64,000 nucleotides of DNA, from the NCBI GenBank assembly GCA_038207565.1, contig JBBQZQ010000004.1, positions 1-64,000 of the forward strand, written 5' to 3'. The translations under genes and the position numbers were made by a program. The notes under the pieces are model-generated. The model saw nothing but the letters and a program-made list of their open reading frames with translations, did no database searches and had not been told where the DNA came from. Within the stretch, counting starts at the first letter, position 1. Each line of letters begins with the position of its first letter. Shown in pieces: positions 45,570 through 55,295 of this stretch. Source of the stretch: JALZAI01 sp038207565 (GTDB lineage Bacteria > Actinomycetota > Actinomycetes > Mycobacteriales > Jatrophihabitantaceae).

Positions 45570-46525
45570 ACGCCGACCACCGCGCGCACGGCCCGATCCG
45601 CCGAATCGAGGTGGGCGTAGCCGATGGCGTCCTGCACCGAGGCGAACCCGCGCTCGGCGAGTGCCGCCTCGAGTTCGGCGAGCACTCGGACCGGGGCGCT
45701 CGGGTCACCGAACACCGCCGTCCCCACCTCGATGGCCGAGGCACCGGCGAGCACGAACTGCAGCGCGTCCAATCCCGAGCGAATGCCGCCCATGCCGATG
45801 ATCGGTAGATGCGGCAGGGCCTGCTTGACCTGCCAGACGCAGCGCACCGCGACCGGACGGATCGCCGGTCCCGACAACCCGCCGGTGACGCCGCCGAGCG
45901 CGGGCGCCATGGTGTCGGTGTCGATCACCATCCCGAGCAGCGTATTGATGAGCGAGAACCCGTCGACGCCGGCGTCAGCGCACGCGCGTGCGATGTGGGT
46001 GATGTCGGTGACATCGGGCGAGAGCTTGGCGTACACCGGCTGGTTCGGGTCGGCGGCGCGGCGGACCGCCCCGATGACCCGGGAGGACGCGATCGCGTCG
46101 CACGCGAACACCTGGCCGCGACTTTCGACATTCGGGCAGGAGATGTTCACCTCGAGCATGGCAACGGCAGGATGGCCGGCCAGCTTGCGGGCGAGCTCGA
46201 CGTACTCGTCGGTGTGCGATCCGGCGATCGAGACCACGACACGCGCCCCGCGCTCAGCGAGCCAGGCGAGATCCTCAGCGATGAACGAATCGATCCCGGG
46301 GCCCTGCAAGCCGATCGAGTTCAGCATGCCGCTCGGCGTCTCGGCCATGCGTGGCGTCGGACGTCCCGACCGCGGCCGAGCCATGATCGACTTGGTCACG
46401 ACGGCACCGAGCGAGGCCACGTCGAAGAATTGGTGCAGCTCGCGACCAGCCGCTGCACAGCCCGACGCTGTCAGCACCGGGTTGGCGAGCTCCACGCCGC
46501 TCAGCCGCGTCGTCAGGTCGGTCAT
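45566..46525 (-). CDS. pyrD: dihydroorotate dehydrogenase, class 1B catalytic subunit
   Basis: Oxidises dihydroorotate to orotate with FMN, passing electrons via PyrK to NAD+. 319 aa. FMN barrel with NPVLTASGCAAAG, VEVNISCPN-type site LEVNISCPNVESRG whose Cys is the class 1 base, and IGMGGIRSGLDALQFVLAGA. Cytosolic, without the N-terminal membrane helix of class 2 enzymes. One base after pyrK. Confidence 0.96.
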   Translation of the reverse strand: MTDLTTRLSGVELANPVLTASGCAAAGRELHQFFDVASLGAVVTKSIMARPRSGRPTPRMAETPSGMLNSIGLQGPGIDSFIAEDLAWLAERGARVVVSIAGSHTDEYVELARKLAGHPAVAMLEVNISCPNVESRGQVFACDAIASSRVIGAVRRAADPNQPVYAKLSPDVTDITHIARACADAGVDGFSLINTLLGMVIDTDTMAPALGGVTGGLSGPAIRPVAVRCVWQVKQALPHLPIIGMGGIRSGLDALQFVLAGASAIEVGTAVFGDPSAPVRVLAELEAALAERGFASVQDAIGYAHLDSADRAVRAVVGV

Positions 46526-46526
46526 G

Positions 46527-47402
46527 TCAGTGACCCCCCATCGCGTCCGCGCCGACGAGATCGGGTGGCAGCGTGCCGACGTCGTCCCACCGCACCCGGT
46601 CGGCATCGAAGACCGGACCGTCCACACACGAGCGCACGAACCGCGCCCTGCCGTCGTCGCCGACGACCGGGAGCACGCATGTCATGCAGACGCCGATGCC
46701 GCACGCCATCGCCTCCTCTACCGCGACCTGTGCGCGGATGGCGTATCGGCGCGCGACGGCGGCCACCGCGCGCAGCATCGGCATCGGCCCGCAGGCGTAG
46801 ATGACCTCGGCGCCCATGTGTTCGACGATGCCTGGCAGCACGTCGGTGACCACGCCGCGCTCCCCCGCCGAGCCGTCGTCGGTGGTGACGCTCACCGTGC
46901 CGACGAGCCGCTTGGCGACCAGCTCACCGAACAGGCGGTCGGCTGTCGCCGCGCCCAGCACGAATTCGACCGGCGAGCCGTTGGCCAGCAGTGCCTGGGC
47001 CAGCGGGATCAGCGGCGCGGTGCCGTAGCCGCCACCGACGAGCACCGCGGGCGCACCGGCGCGCGGCAGCGAGAACGCGGTACCGAGGGGTCCGACAACG
47101 TCCAGCGTCTCGCCGGGCTTCCGGTTCACCAGCCACCGCGTGCCGGCTCCGTGCTCGGCGACGACAAACTGAATGGTGCCGGCGAAGGTACCGCTCGGTG
47201 TCGCACTGTAGAGAGCGAATGCCCGCCGTAGCAGCATCGCCGTGTTCTCACCACCCACCCCGACCGCGACGAACTGGCCGGGCTCGGCGGCGCTCGCGAT
47301 GCCAGGCGCCACCACAGTGAACTGCAGGTAGGCACCCACCTTCTGCACCGCGAAGACCTCGCCGACCTCCTGCACCGGGGCGGCCCGCTCGGGTGTGGTC
47401 AT
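46527..47402 (-). CDS. pyrK: dihydroorotate dehydrogenase electron-transfer subunit
   Basis: Iron-sulphur flavoprotein partner of PyrD. 291 aa. FAD-binding barrel (about 15-105), NAD-binding domain (about 110-225, VLVGGGYGTAPLIPLAQALL) and a C-terminal [2Fe-2S] cluster with cysteines in ACGIGVCMTCVLPV and VRSCVDGPVFD. Its presence marks the NAD-linked 1B system rather than the quinone-linked class 2 found in mycobacteria. Start overlaps the carB stop. Confidence 0.95.
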   Translation of the reverse strand: MTTPERAAPVQEVGEVFAVQKVGAYLQFTVVAPGIASAAEPGQFVAVGVGGENTAMLLRRAFALYSATPSGTFAGTIQFVVAEHGAGTRWLVNRKPGETLDVVGPLGTAFSLPRAGAPAVLVGGGYGTAPLIPLAQALLANGSPVEFVLGAATADRLFGELVAKRLVGTVSVTTDDGSAGERGVVTDVLPGIVEHMGAEVIYACGPMPMLRAVAAVARRYAIRAQVAVEEAMACGIGVCMTCVLPVVGDDGRARFVRSCVDGPVFDADRVRWDDVGTLPPDLVGADAMGGH

Positions 47403-50400
47403 CAGGAACGTCCTTTCCGCCAGGCGGACAGTTGCGCGTGCAGGTCCTGTAGCGAACGCACGCCGATGTCACCGCGCGTGAGTTCTTCGATCCCCTGGAC
47501 CGCAGCCGCGACCGCCTGCACCGTGGTCAGGCACGGGATGCCGGCCGAGACGGCGGCGGTACGAATCTCATACCCGTCCAGGCGCGGACCGCTGTTGCCC
47601 CACGGTGTGTTGAACACGATGTCGACCTCGCCGGCCAGAATGCGCTCCACCACATTGCCCGGCCCGTCGCTGAACTTGCCGACGACCTCGGCATTCACCC
47701 CGTTACGGCGCAACACCTGTGCGGTGCCAGCCGTCGCGAGCACGCGGAACCCCAGGTCGTGCAGGCGCTTGACGGGGAACACGACGGCCCGCTTGTCGCG
47801 ATTGGCGATGCTGACGAACACCGTCCCCTTCACCGGCAGCGATCCGTACGCGGCAGCTTGCGATTTCGCGAATGCCGTGCCGAAGTTCGCATCGAAACCC
47901 ATCACCTCGCCCGTCGACTTCATCTCCGGACCGAGTATCGAGTCGACCTGATCACCGCCCGCGGTGCGGAACCGATGGAAGGGCAGCACGGCCTCCTTCA
48001 CCGCGATGGGTGCGTCGTCGGGCAGGTCGCCGCCGTCACCGGTGGCCGGCAGCATGCCCTCACCGCGCAGTTGCGCGATCGAGGTGCCGAGCGCGATCCG
48101 CGCTGCCGCCTTGGCCAGTTGCACGGCGGTCGCCTTTGACACGAAGGGCACGGTACGGCTGGCGCGCGGGTTTGCCTCCAGGACGTAGAGGACGTCGCCC
48201 ACGAGCGCGTACTGCACGTTGAGCAGGCCGCGCACCCCTACGCCCCGCGCGATGGCCAGCGTCGACTGCCGCACGGTGGCGATGTCGCCGGCGCCCAGGG
48301 TGATCGGCGGCAGCGCGCATGCCGAATCGCCGGAGTGGATGCCGGCTTCCTCGATGTGCTCCATCACGCCGCCGAGGTAGAGGTCCACCCCGTCGTAGAG
48401 CGCGTCGACGTCGATCTCGACCGCGTCGTCGAGGAACCGGTCGACGAGGACCGGGTGGTCTGCGGTGATCTCAATGGCCCGGCCGATGTAGTCCGACAGG
48501 TGCTGCTCGTCGTACACGATCTCCATACCGCGGCCGCCGAGCACATAGGAGGGCCGGACCAGTACCGGGTAGCCGATGCGGTCGGCGACTGCTTTCGCCT
48601 CGTGGAAGGAGGTCGCGGTGCCGTGTTTGGGCGCAGGCAGGCCGGCCTCGGCCAGCACGCGTCCGAAGGCACCGCGGTGCTCGGCGAGATCGATCGCCTC
48701 GGGCTGCGTTCCCAGGACGGGTACGCCCGCGTCCTTCAACCGCTGGGCGAGGCCGAGCGGGGTCTGGCCGCCGAGCGTGCAGATCACGCCGGCCACCGTG
48801 CCCGACTGCTGCTCGGCATGCACCACCTCGAGCACGTCCTCGAGGGTCAGCGGCTCGAAGTACAGGCGGTCGGCGGTGTCGTAATCGGTCGAGACCGTCT
48901 CGGGATTGCAGTTGACCATGACGGTCTCGTAGCCCGCGTCGCGCAGTGCCATGACGGCGTGCACGCACGAATAGTCGAACTCGATGCCCTGCCCGATCCG
49001 GTTCGGCCCACTGCCGAGGATGATCACCTTCTGCCGCTCGTGCTGCGGCGCAACCTCGGTCTCCTCGTCGTAGGAGGAGTAGTGGTACGGCGTCGTCGCC
49101 GCGAATTCGGCGGCACAGGTGTCGACGGTCTTGAACACCGGTCGGACGCCGATGCGATGGCGCAGTGCGCGGACCCCGTCCTCGCCGGCGAGCTCCGGAC
49201 GCAGCGCGGCGATCTGCCGGTCGGACAATCCGTATCGCTTGGCGCGGCGGAGCAGATCCGGGTCGAGCGTCGGCGCGTCGCGCACCTCGGCTCCCATCTC
49301 GGTGATCAGCGCGATCTGGTCAACGAACCAGGGGTCGATACCGCTGGCCGACGCGATCTGGTCGACTGTGGCGCCGACGCTCAATGCGCGCTCCACGGCG
49401 TAGATGCGCCCGTCGGTCGGGACCGCGAGTTCGGCCAGCACCGCTGCCTGGTCGGCCGCCGGCTCGGGCGCGGTCCAGAAACCGGCCCGCCTGGTCTCCA
49501 TCGAGCGCAGTGCCTTGCCGAACGCTTCGGTGAAGTTGCGCCCGATCGCCATCGCCTCGCCGACGCTCTTCATGTGCGTGGTGAGCACCGGGTCGGCGCC
49601 GGGAAACTTCTCGAACGCGAAACGCGGCACCTTGACCACCACATAGTCCAGCGCCGGCTCGAAGGCGGCCGGCGTGCGGAGGGTGATGTCGTTGGGGATC
49701 TCGTCCAGGGTGTAGCCGACGGCGAGCTTCGCGGCGATCTTGGCGATCGGGAACCCGGTGGCCTTGGACGCCAAGGCGGACGAGCGCGACACACGTGGGT
49801 TCATCTCGATGACGATCATGCGGCCGTCCGCCGGGTCGATCGCGAACTGGATGTTACAGCCGCCGGTGTCGACGCCGACCTCGCGCAAAACTGCGATGCC
49901 GATGTCGCGCATGTGTTGGTACTCGCGGTCGGTCAGCGTCATCGCGGGCGCAACGGTGATCGAGTCGCCGGTGTGCACACCCATCGGATCGAGGTTCTCG
50001 ATCGAGCAGACCACCACGACGTTGTCGTGCTGATCGCGCATCAGCTCGAGCTCGAACTCCTTCCATCCGAGTACCGACTGCTCCACGAGAACCTCGTGGA
50101 CGGGGCTCTCGGCCAGCCCGCGCGCGACCATGGTGCGCACCTCGGCGGCCGTGCCCGCGAGGCCGGACCCGAGGCCGCCCATGGTGAACGACGGCCTGAT
50201 GACGACGCGGTTGTCGACGGTCTCGGCGAATGCCATCGCCTCCGGAAGGGCCCGGCACACGACTGACTCGGGGACCTCGCCGCCGACCTTGCGCACGATC
50301 TCCTTGAACTGCTGGCGATCCTCGCCGCGCTGGATCGCCTCGACGTCGGCACCGATCAGTTCCACGCCGTACTTCTCCAGCACTCCGGAGTCGTGCAGGG

Positions 50401-50701
50401 CCACCGCGAGGTTGAGTGCCGTCTGTCCGCCGAGCGTCGCCAGGATGGCATCGGGACGCTCGACGGCGATGACCCGTTCGACGAACTCCGGCGTCAACGG
50501 CTCAATGTAGGTCGCATCGGCGAATTCGGGATCGGTCATGATCGTCGCCGGGTTCGAGTTGACGAGGCTGACCCGGAAGCCGTCGCTGCGCAACGCGCGA
50601 CACGCCTGCGTGCCCGAGTAGTCGAACTCGCACGCCTGGCCGATGATGATCGGCCCCGACCCGATGACCATGATGTGGTTGATGTCGGTGCGCCTGGGCA
50701 T
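47402..50701 (-). CDS. carB: carbamoyl-phosphate synthase large subunit
   Basis: Makes carbamoyl phosphate for both pyrimidines (pyrB) and arginine (argF). 1099 aa. Two ATP-grasp halves (about 1-400 and 550-935), each starting IGSGPIIIGQACEFDYSG / LGSGPNRIGQGIEFDYS, an oligomerisation domain between, and a C-terminal MGS-like allosteric domain (about 940-1099) where UMP or ornithine usually acts. No truncation. 61 bases after carA. Confidence 0.97.
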   Translation of the reverse strand: MPRRTDINHIMVIGSGPIIIGQACEFDYSGTQACRALRSDGFRVSLVNSNPATIMTDPEFADATYIEPLTPEFVERVIAVERPDAILATLGGQTALNLAVALHDSGVLEKYGVELIGADVEAIQRGEDRQQFKEIVRKVGGEVPESVVCRALPEAMAFAETVDNRVVIRPSFTMGGLGSGLAGTAAEVRTMVARGLAESPVHEVLVEQSVLGWKEFELELMRDQHDNVVVVCSIENLDPMGVHTGDSITVAPAMTLTDREYQHMRDIGIAVLREVGVDTGGCNIQFAIDPADGRMIVIEMNPRVSRSSALASKATGFPIAKIAAKLAVGYTLDEIPNDITLRTPAAFEPALDYVVVKVPRFAFEKFPGADPVLTTHMKSVGEAMAIGRNFTEAFGKALRSMETRRAGFWTAPEPAADQAAVLAELAVPTDGRIYAVERALSVGATVDQIASASGIDPWFVDQIALITEMGAEVRDAPTLDPDLLRRAKRYGLSDRQIAALRPELAGEDGVRALRHRIGVRPVFKTVDTCAAEFAATTPYHYSSYDEETEVAPQHERQKVIILGSGPNRIGQGIEFDYSCVHAVMALRDAGYETVMVNCNPETVSTDYDTADRLYFEPLTLEDVLEVVHAEQQSGTVAGVICTLGGQTPLGLAQRLKDAGVPVLGTQPEAIDLAEHRGAFGRVLAEAGLPAPKHGTATSFHEAKAVADRIGYPVLVRPSYVLGGRGMEIVYDEQHLSDYIGRAIEITADHPVLVDRFLDDAVEIDVDALYDGVDLYLGGVMEHIEEAGIHSGDSACALPPITLGAGDIATVRQSTLAIARGVGVRGLLNVQYALVGDVLYVLEANPRASRTVPFVSKATAVQLAKAAARIALGTSIAQLRGEGMLPATGDGGDLPDDAPIAVKEAVLPFHRFRTAGGDQVDSILGPEMKSTGEVMGFDANFGTAFAKSQAAAYGSLPVKGTVFVSIANRDKRAVVFPVKRLHDLGFRVLATAGTAQVLRRNGVNAEVVGKFSDGPGNVVERILAGEVDIVFNTPWGNSGPRLDGYEIRTAAVSAGIPCLTTVQAVAAAVQGIEELTRGDIGVRSLQDLHAQLSAWRKGRS

Positions 50702-50762
50702 CAGGCCCGACCCCGCTTCGACGATCTTGTTACACAGCGCGCGTCGTAGCGTACGACCGGTA

Positions 50763-51872
50763 TCAAGATCGTGGTCCTTCCAGGAGCGCGGTGAAGCGGT
50801 CGAACAGGTATGCGGCGTCGTGTGGCCCGGCCGCGGCCTCGGGATGGTATTGGACGCTGAATGCCCTGGTATCCCTGGCGGTGAGGCCTTCGACGACCTG
50901 GTCGTTCAAGCAGACGTGGCTGACCTCAACCGCGCCGAACTCGGTGTCGGCCGGTCCGTCGAGGGGCGCGTCGACGGCGAATCCGTGGTTGTGCGCGGTG
51001 ATCTCGACCTTGCCGGTGCGCCGGTCCTGCACCGGCTGGTTGATGCCGCGGTGACCGTAACCGAGCTTGTAGGTGCCGAAGCCGAAGGCGCGTCCGAGCA
51101 CCTGGTTGCCGAAGCAGATTCCGAAGATTGGGGTCTGCTTGCGCAGCAGTTCCTGCACGGTCGCCACCGCGTCGTCCGCGGTGCCCGGGTCGCCGGGCCC
51201 GTTGGCCAGGAATACCGCGTCTGCGCCGGTGGCCAAGAGGTCGGTCGCGCTCGACATCGCCGGCAGCACGTGCGTCGTGATCCCGCGCTGCGCCATGCGG
51301 TGCGGCGTCATCGTCTTGATGCCGTAGTCGATCGCGGCCACGGTGAAGCGGTGCGCTCCGATCGCGTCGACAGTGTACGGCTCGGCCGTGGTGACCTCGG
51401 CGGACAGGTCGCTGCCGGTCATCGGCGGGCAGGCGAGCACCTGCTGCAGCAAGCTGTCCGGATCGGTGTCGGTGCTGGAGATTCCGCAGCGCATCGCGCC
51501 ACGCTCGCGCAGGTGCCGGGTGAGCGCGCGGGTGTCGATGCCACTGATGCCGACGATCCCCTGCGCCTCGAGTTCGTCGTCGAGGGAGCGCACCGAGCGC
51601 CAGTTGGACGGACGGCGCGCAGGATCCCGCACGACGTAGCCGGCAACCCAGATGCGCCGCGACTCGGCGTCCTCGTCATTGATCCCGGTGTTGCCGATAT
51701 GCGGCGCGGTCTGCACGACGACCTGCCGGTGGTAGGACGGGTCGGTCAGCGTCTCCTGGTATCCGGTCATGCCCGTCGAGAACACGGCCTCGCCGAACCC
51801 CTCACCGCGGGCGCCGTATGCGTCGCCGCGGAACCTCCGTCCGTCTTCGAGCACCAGGACTGCTCGGGTCAT
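50763..51872 (-). CDS. carA: carbamoyl-phosphate synthase small subunit
   Basis: Glutaminase subunit. 369 aa. N-terminal domain RAVLVLEDGRRFRGDAYGA, and C-terminal class I amidotransferase with FLANGPGDPG, the nucleophile Cys in FGICFGNQVLGRAFG (commonly GICLGHQ) and His-Glu in VQYHPEAAAGPHD. ATG 51872 overlaps the preceding membrane-protein stop by four bases. Confidence 0.96.
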   Translation of the reverse strand: MTRAVLVLEDGRRFRGDAYGARGEGFGEAVFSTGMTGYQETLTDPSYHRQVVVQTAPHIGNTGINDEDAESRRIWVAGYVVRDPARRPSNWRSVRSLDDELEAQGIVGISGIDTRALTRHLRERGAMRCGISSTDTDPDSLLQQVLACPPMTGSDLSAEVTTAEPYTVDAIGAHRFTVAAIDYGIKTMTPHRMAQRGITTHVLPAMSSATDLLATGADAVFLANGPGDPGTADDAVATVQELLRKQTPIFGICFGNQVLGRAFGFGTYKLGYGHRGINQPVQDRRTGKVEITAHNHGFAVDAPLDGPADTEFGAVEVSHVCLNDQVVEGLTARDTRAFSVQYHPEAAAGPHDAAYLFDRFTALLEGPRS

Positions 51873-52363
51873 GCGATTGCCTTTCCATTGCTGCTGTTGA
51901 TCGCCTGCACCCATTGCGGGTATGCCGTCTTGTCGTCGGCGCGAAACCCGCTGTCGACGAGTGTGTCGCCGAGTCGCCAGCGCACGACGAGCAGGCCACC
52001 GGCGCCCATCACCTTGCCGGCGAGTCCGGGTGCCAGGCGCGCCCGGTCGATCACGGCTGCCGGGACGAAGATCGACGCACTGCCCTGGCGCACGATCAGC
52101 ACGCCCTGTGGATGCAATGTCGCAGTGGCGTCGGCGCGCTCACCGAGGCCCCCGTGCACGACGCGGTCCTGCCAGCTGGTGGCGAAGGTACTGCCGACGT
52201 AGAGGCCAGTGGTGCTGAGCAGCGCCGTGCCGAGAGCGGGTACTTCGGGCAGTGCAGGCAACGCGGACTGGCGCCGCGAACGGTTGCGCCAACCACTTCG
52301 CATACCGAGCAGGGCCACCGCGAGGGCGACGAGGCAGAGCAGGACGAGCACTGACCGGGTCAC
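51869..52363 (-). CDS. single-pass membrane protein between pyrC and carA
   Basis: 164 aa, function unknown. One N-terminal membrane helix (SVLVLLCLVALAVALLGM), a short basic loop, then a soluble PH-like domain (GTALLSTTGLYVGSTFATSW to the C-terminus). GTG start overlaps the pyrC stop, and its stop overlaps the carA start. Mycobacteria have a similar gene in the same place (Rv1382 between pyrC and carA), so it is a conserved passenger of the operon. Confidence 0.85.
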   Translation of the reverse strand: MTRSVLVLLCLVALAVALLGMRSGWRNRSRRQSALPALPEVPALGTALLSTTGLYVGSTFATSWQDRVVHGGLGERADATATLHPQGVLIVRQGSASIFVPAAVIDRARLAPGLAGKVMGAGGLLVVRWRLGDTLVDSGFRADDKTAYPQWVQAINSSNGKAIA

Positions 52364-53658
52364 GCCGTAACCACCTCGGCTAGCGCACCGTCGAGCACGA
52401 TCGCCCGTCCCCGCAAGAAGGTAGCGACGACGCGGGCCGGCAGCGTCCGTCCGGCGAAAGGAGTGTTGCGCGACAGCGAGGCGAGCGTCGACGCATCCAC
52501 CGTGTGCGGGCGGCTGGGATCGACCAGCGTGAGGTTGGCGGGTTCTCCGATCGCGATCGGGCGCCCGTGCCCGGCGAGGCGACCGATCGACGCGGGCCGA
52601 ACGCTCATCCGGTCGGCCACGCCCGCCCAGTCCAGCAGGCCGGTTGCGACCATCGACTCGGCAACGACACCGAGCGCTGTCTCCAGCCCGAGCATCCCGA
52701 ACGCGGCCTCGCCGAATGCGTGGTCCTTGTCGTGTGAGGCGTGCGGCGCATGATCGGTGGCGACCGCGTCGATCGTGCCATCGGCAAGCCCCGCCCGCAG
52801 CGCCTCGACGTCCGCAGCGGGGCGCAGCGGCGGGTTGACCTTGAACACCGGGTCGTAACCGTCGAGCAGGTCGCAGGTCAGCAGCAGGTGGTGCGGGGTG
52901 ACCTCCGCGCTCACGTTGACACCCCGCTGCTTCGCCCAGCGGATCAACTCCACCGACCCCGCGGACGAGACGTGGCAGACGTGCAGGCGCGAGCCGGTGT
53001 GCTCGGCGAGCATCACGTCGCGGGCGATGATCGACTCCTCGGCCACGGCGGGCCACCCGGCCAGCCCGAGCCGTCCGGACACGTCGCCCTCGTGCGCGCA
53101 CGCACCGTTGTCGGCCAGGCGCGGATCCTGCGAATGTTGCGCCACGGCAGCATCGAAGGGCTTGACGTATTCCAGCGCGCGTCGCATCAACCTCGCATCG
53201 TGCACGCAGTGACCGTCGTCGCTGAACAAGCGCACGCGTGCCGCCGAGCGCGCCATGGAGCCGATCTCGGCGAGCGTCTCCCCAGCGAGACCCTTCGAGA
53301 CCGCGCCGACCGGGCGGACGTCGACCAGCCCGGCGGCGTCGCCGAGACGCAGCACCTGCTCGACCATCTCGGCCGTGTCGGCGACCGGTTGGGTGTTGGC
53401 CATCGCGTGGACGGCAGTGAACCCGCCGAGCGCTGCAGCGACCGACCCGGTTGCGACCGTCTCGGCGTCCTCCCGGCCGGGTTCGCGCAGATGCGTGTGC
53501 AGATCGACGAACCCGGGCAGCAGCACCAGGCCGTCGGCGTCGAGCACGATGTCGGCGGGCGAACCCGAGTCGAAAGCGGTGATCACGCCGTCCTCGATCA
53601 GGACGTCGGTGCGCTCGCCGCCGAGCGGGGCCGCGCCGCGAAGCAGCACGGTGCTCAC
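52360..53658 (-). CDS. pyrC: dihydroorotase
   Basis: Zinc amidohydrolase closing carbamoyl aspartate to dihydroorotate. 432 aa, class I type. Metal ligands in VDLHTHLREPG, HVCHVSSAGSV-type and VATDHAPHASHD; substrate site AVHAMANTQPV. The expected carboxylated lysine is replaced in wording by KGLAGETLAE, as often in this class. GTG start overlaps pyrB by four bases. Confidence 0.95.
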   Translation of the reverse strand: MSTVLLRGAAPLGGERTDVLIEDGVITAFDSGSPADIVLDADGLVLLPGFVDLHTHLREPGREDAETVATGSVAAALGGFTAVHAMANTQPVADTAEMVEQVLRLGDAAGLVDVRPVGAVSKGLAGETLAEIGSMARSAARVRLFSDDGHCVHDARLMRRALEYVKPFDAAVAQHSQDPRLADNGACAHEGDVSGRLGLAGWPAVAEESIIARDVMLAEHTGSRLHVCHVSSAGSVELIRWAKQRGVNVSAEVTPHHLLLTCDLLDGYDPVFKVNPPLRPAADVEALRAGLADGTIDAVATDHAPHASHDKDHAFGEAAFGMLGLETALGVVAESMVATGLLDWAGVADRMSVRPASIGRLAGHGRPIAIGEPANLTLVDPSRPHTVDASTLASLSRNTPFAGRTLPARVVATFLRGRAIVLDGALAEVVTA

Positions 53659-54593
53659 AGAACGTCCCCCTCCGCGCCGGAAAGCAGGCGGTAGAGCACG
53701 GCCATGCGTACCGCGACCCCGGCCTGAACCTGGTCGAGCACCAACGACCGTGCGCTGTCTGCCGCGGCCGAGGAGATCTCCAGACCGCGGTTCATCGGGC
53801 CCGGGTGCAGGATCGGGACCGCCTCGCCGATCAGCTCGAGGCGAGCGGGTGACAATCCGTAGCCGATCGCGTACTCGCGCTCGGTCGGGAAGTACCCGCC
53901 GTTCATCCGCTCGCGCTGCACCCGCAGCATCATCACCGCGTCCACGTCGCCGAACGACTTGCCCGACAGCGTTTCGTCGAGGTCCCAGCTGGACTCGCAC
54001 GGCCAGGACGCGACACCCGCGGGCATCAGCGTGGGCGGGGCGACGAGGGTGACCCGAGCGCCCAGCGTGCGCAGCAGCAGGACATTCGAGCGCGCCACCC
54101 GGCTGTGTGTGACGTCACCGACGATGACCACGTGCCGATCCGCGAGATCGCCGATGCGCTGCCGCAGCGAGTAGGCGTCGAGCAACGCCTGGGTCGGGTG
54201 CTCGTGCGTGCCGTCCCCGGCGTTCACGACGTGGCAGGCGACCCAGCCGGCGAGGCGCTGCACCGCACCGGACGCGGGATGGCGCACCACGATCGCGTCG
54301 ACCCCCATCGCGGCAACGGTGAGCGCGGTGTCGCGCAGGCTCTCGCCCTTGCTCACGCTCGATCCCTTGGCACTCACGTTGATCACGTCGGCCGAGAGCC
54401 ACTTGCCGGCGATCTCGAACGACGAGCGGGTACGCGTGGAGTCCTCGAAGAACAGGTTGACCACGGTGCGCCCGCGCAGCGGCGGCAGCTTCTTCACCTG
54501 GCGGGTCTGGATCGCGTGCATCCGCTGGGCGGTGTCCAGAATCGCCAGCGCTTCGTCCCGGTCGAGGTCGGCTGCCGAGAGCAGGTTGTGCAT
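53655..54593 (-). CDS. pyrB: aspartate carbamoyltransferase
   Basis: Joins carbamoyl phosphate and aspartate. 312 aa, catalytic chain only (no pyrI seen). Carbamoyl-phosphate loop FFEDSTRTRSSFE is canonical, as is DGTHEHPTQALLDAYS and LHPGPMNRGLEI. ATG 54593, or GTG 54596 just before it. Overlaps pyrR. The canonical STRTR contrasts with the changed loop of argF in this same window. Confidence 0.96.
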   Translation of the reverse strand: MHNLLSAADLDRDEALAILDTAQRMHAIQTRQVKKLPPLRGRTVVNLFFEDSTRTRSSFEIAGKWLSADVINVSAKGSSVSKGESLRDTALTVAAMGVDAIVVRHPASGAVQRLAGWVACHVVNAGDGTHEHPTQALLDAYSLRQRIGDLADRHVVIVGDVTHSRVARSNVLLLRTLGARVTLVAPPTLMPAGVASWPCESSWDLDETLSGKSFGDVDAVMMLRVQRERMNGGYFPTEREYAIGYGLSPARLELIGEAVPILHPGPMNRGLEISSAAADSARSLVLDQVQAGVAVRMAVLYRLLSGAEGDVL

Positions 54594-55210
54594 CACGCCT
54601 CCTCGATCGGCGCGACGGGCGGTGCGGTGATCGTGACGCCGTCGGATCCGTCGATCTCGGTCAGCGCCACGCGCACCTGCTCGTCGATGGAGGTCGGGAC
54701 GTTCTTGCCGACGTAGTCGGCGCGAATGGGCAACTGCCGGTGCCCACGGTCGACGAGCACCGCGACCTGGACGGCGAGCGGCCGGCCCAGCTCGGTGAGG
54801 GCGTCCAGCGCGGCCCGGATCGTGCGCCCGGAGAACAGCACGTCGTCGATGAGGATCACGGTGCGTCCGGTGATGCCGCCCTCGGGCTCGGACGTCTGGC
54901 CGAGCGGGCGGATTCCCCGCAAGCGGAGGTCGTCACGGTAGAGGGTGATGTCCAGCGATCCCAGCTGCACGTGCTTGCCGGAGAACGCCTCGATGCGCTC
55001 GGCCAGACGTCGGGCCAGGGGGACGCCGCGGGTCGGAATGCCCAGCAGCACCGCGTCCAGGCCGGACTTGTCGATCGCCTCGTCGATCTGGTGGGCGATG
55101 CGGTCGATCGCGCGGATCACGTCCGATTCGCCGAGGAGGGTCGTCACCGCGGCCTCGGCTGTCGGCGCGACGGGCGGATCGGCGGCGGGCGTGCGGGCAT
55201 GACGAGTCAC
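54593..55210 (-). CDS. pyrR: PyrR bifunctional pyrimidine regulator / uracil phosphoribosyltransferase
   Basis: Binds pyr mRNA when UMP is high; also has UPRTase fold. 205 aa. PRPP motif VILIDDVLFSGRTIRAALDA and LDITLYRDDLRLRG are standard. GTG 55210 has GGAGG six bases upstream. First gene of the pyr operon; the leader carries a PyrR-type loop overlapping the ribosome site. Confidence 0.95.
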   Translation of the reverse strand: MTRHARTPAADPPVAPTAEAAVTTLLGESDVIRAIDRIAHQIDEAIDKSGLDAVLLGIPTRGVPLARRLAERIEAFSGKHVQLGSLDITLYRDDLRLRGIRPLGQTSEPEGGITGRTVILIDDVLFSGRTIRAALDALTELGRPLAVQVAVLVDRGHRQLPIRADYVGKNVPTSIDEQVRVALTEIDGSDGVTITAPPVAPIEEA

Positions 55211-55216
55211 GCCAAA

Positions 55217-55253
55217 CCTCCTTGTCCGCCTCACGGGACGGGCTCTTAAAGGA
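55217..55253 (-). promoter_or_regulatory. PyrR-binding leader element
   Basis: Minus strand reads CCTTTAA (rc 55246-55252), then GTCC-CGTGAGGC-GGAC folding into a short stem with a purine-rich GAGGC loop, immediately followed by the AAGGAGG ribosome site (rc 55217-55223). This matches the PyrR-binding loop of actinobacterial pyr leaders, where PyrR is thought to block translation rather than cause termination. No terminator follows within the 58-base leader, which supports translational control. Confidence 0.65.
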
Positions 55254-55274
55254 CGTCTGAAACTTTCTGCTGCC

Positions 55275-55280
55275 ACCCTA
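55275..55280 (-). promoter_or_regulatory. possible -10 element of the pyr operon
   Basis: TAGGGT on the minus strand, giving a start of transcription near 55268 and a leader of about 58 bases that includes the PyrR element. It lies between nusB and pyrR; no clear -35. Confidence 0.4.
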
Positions 55281-55295
55281 ACAGCGCGGTGCCGC

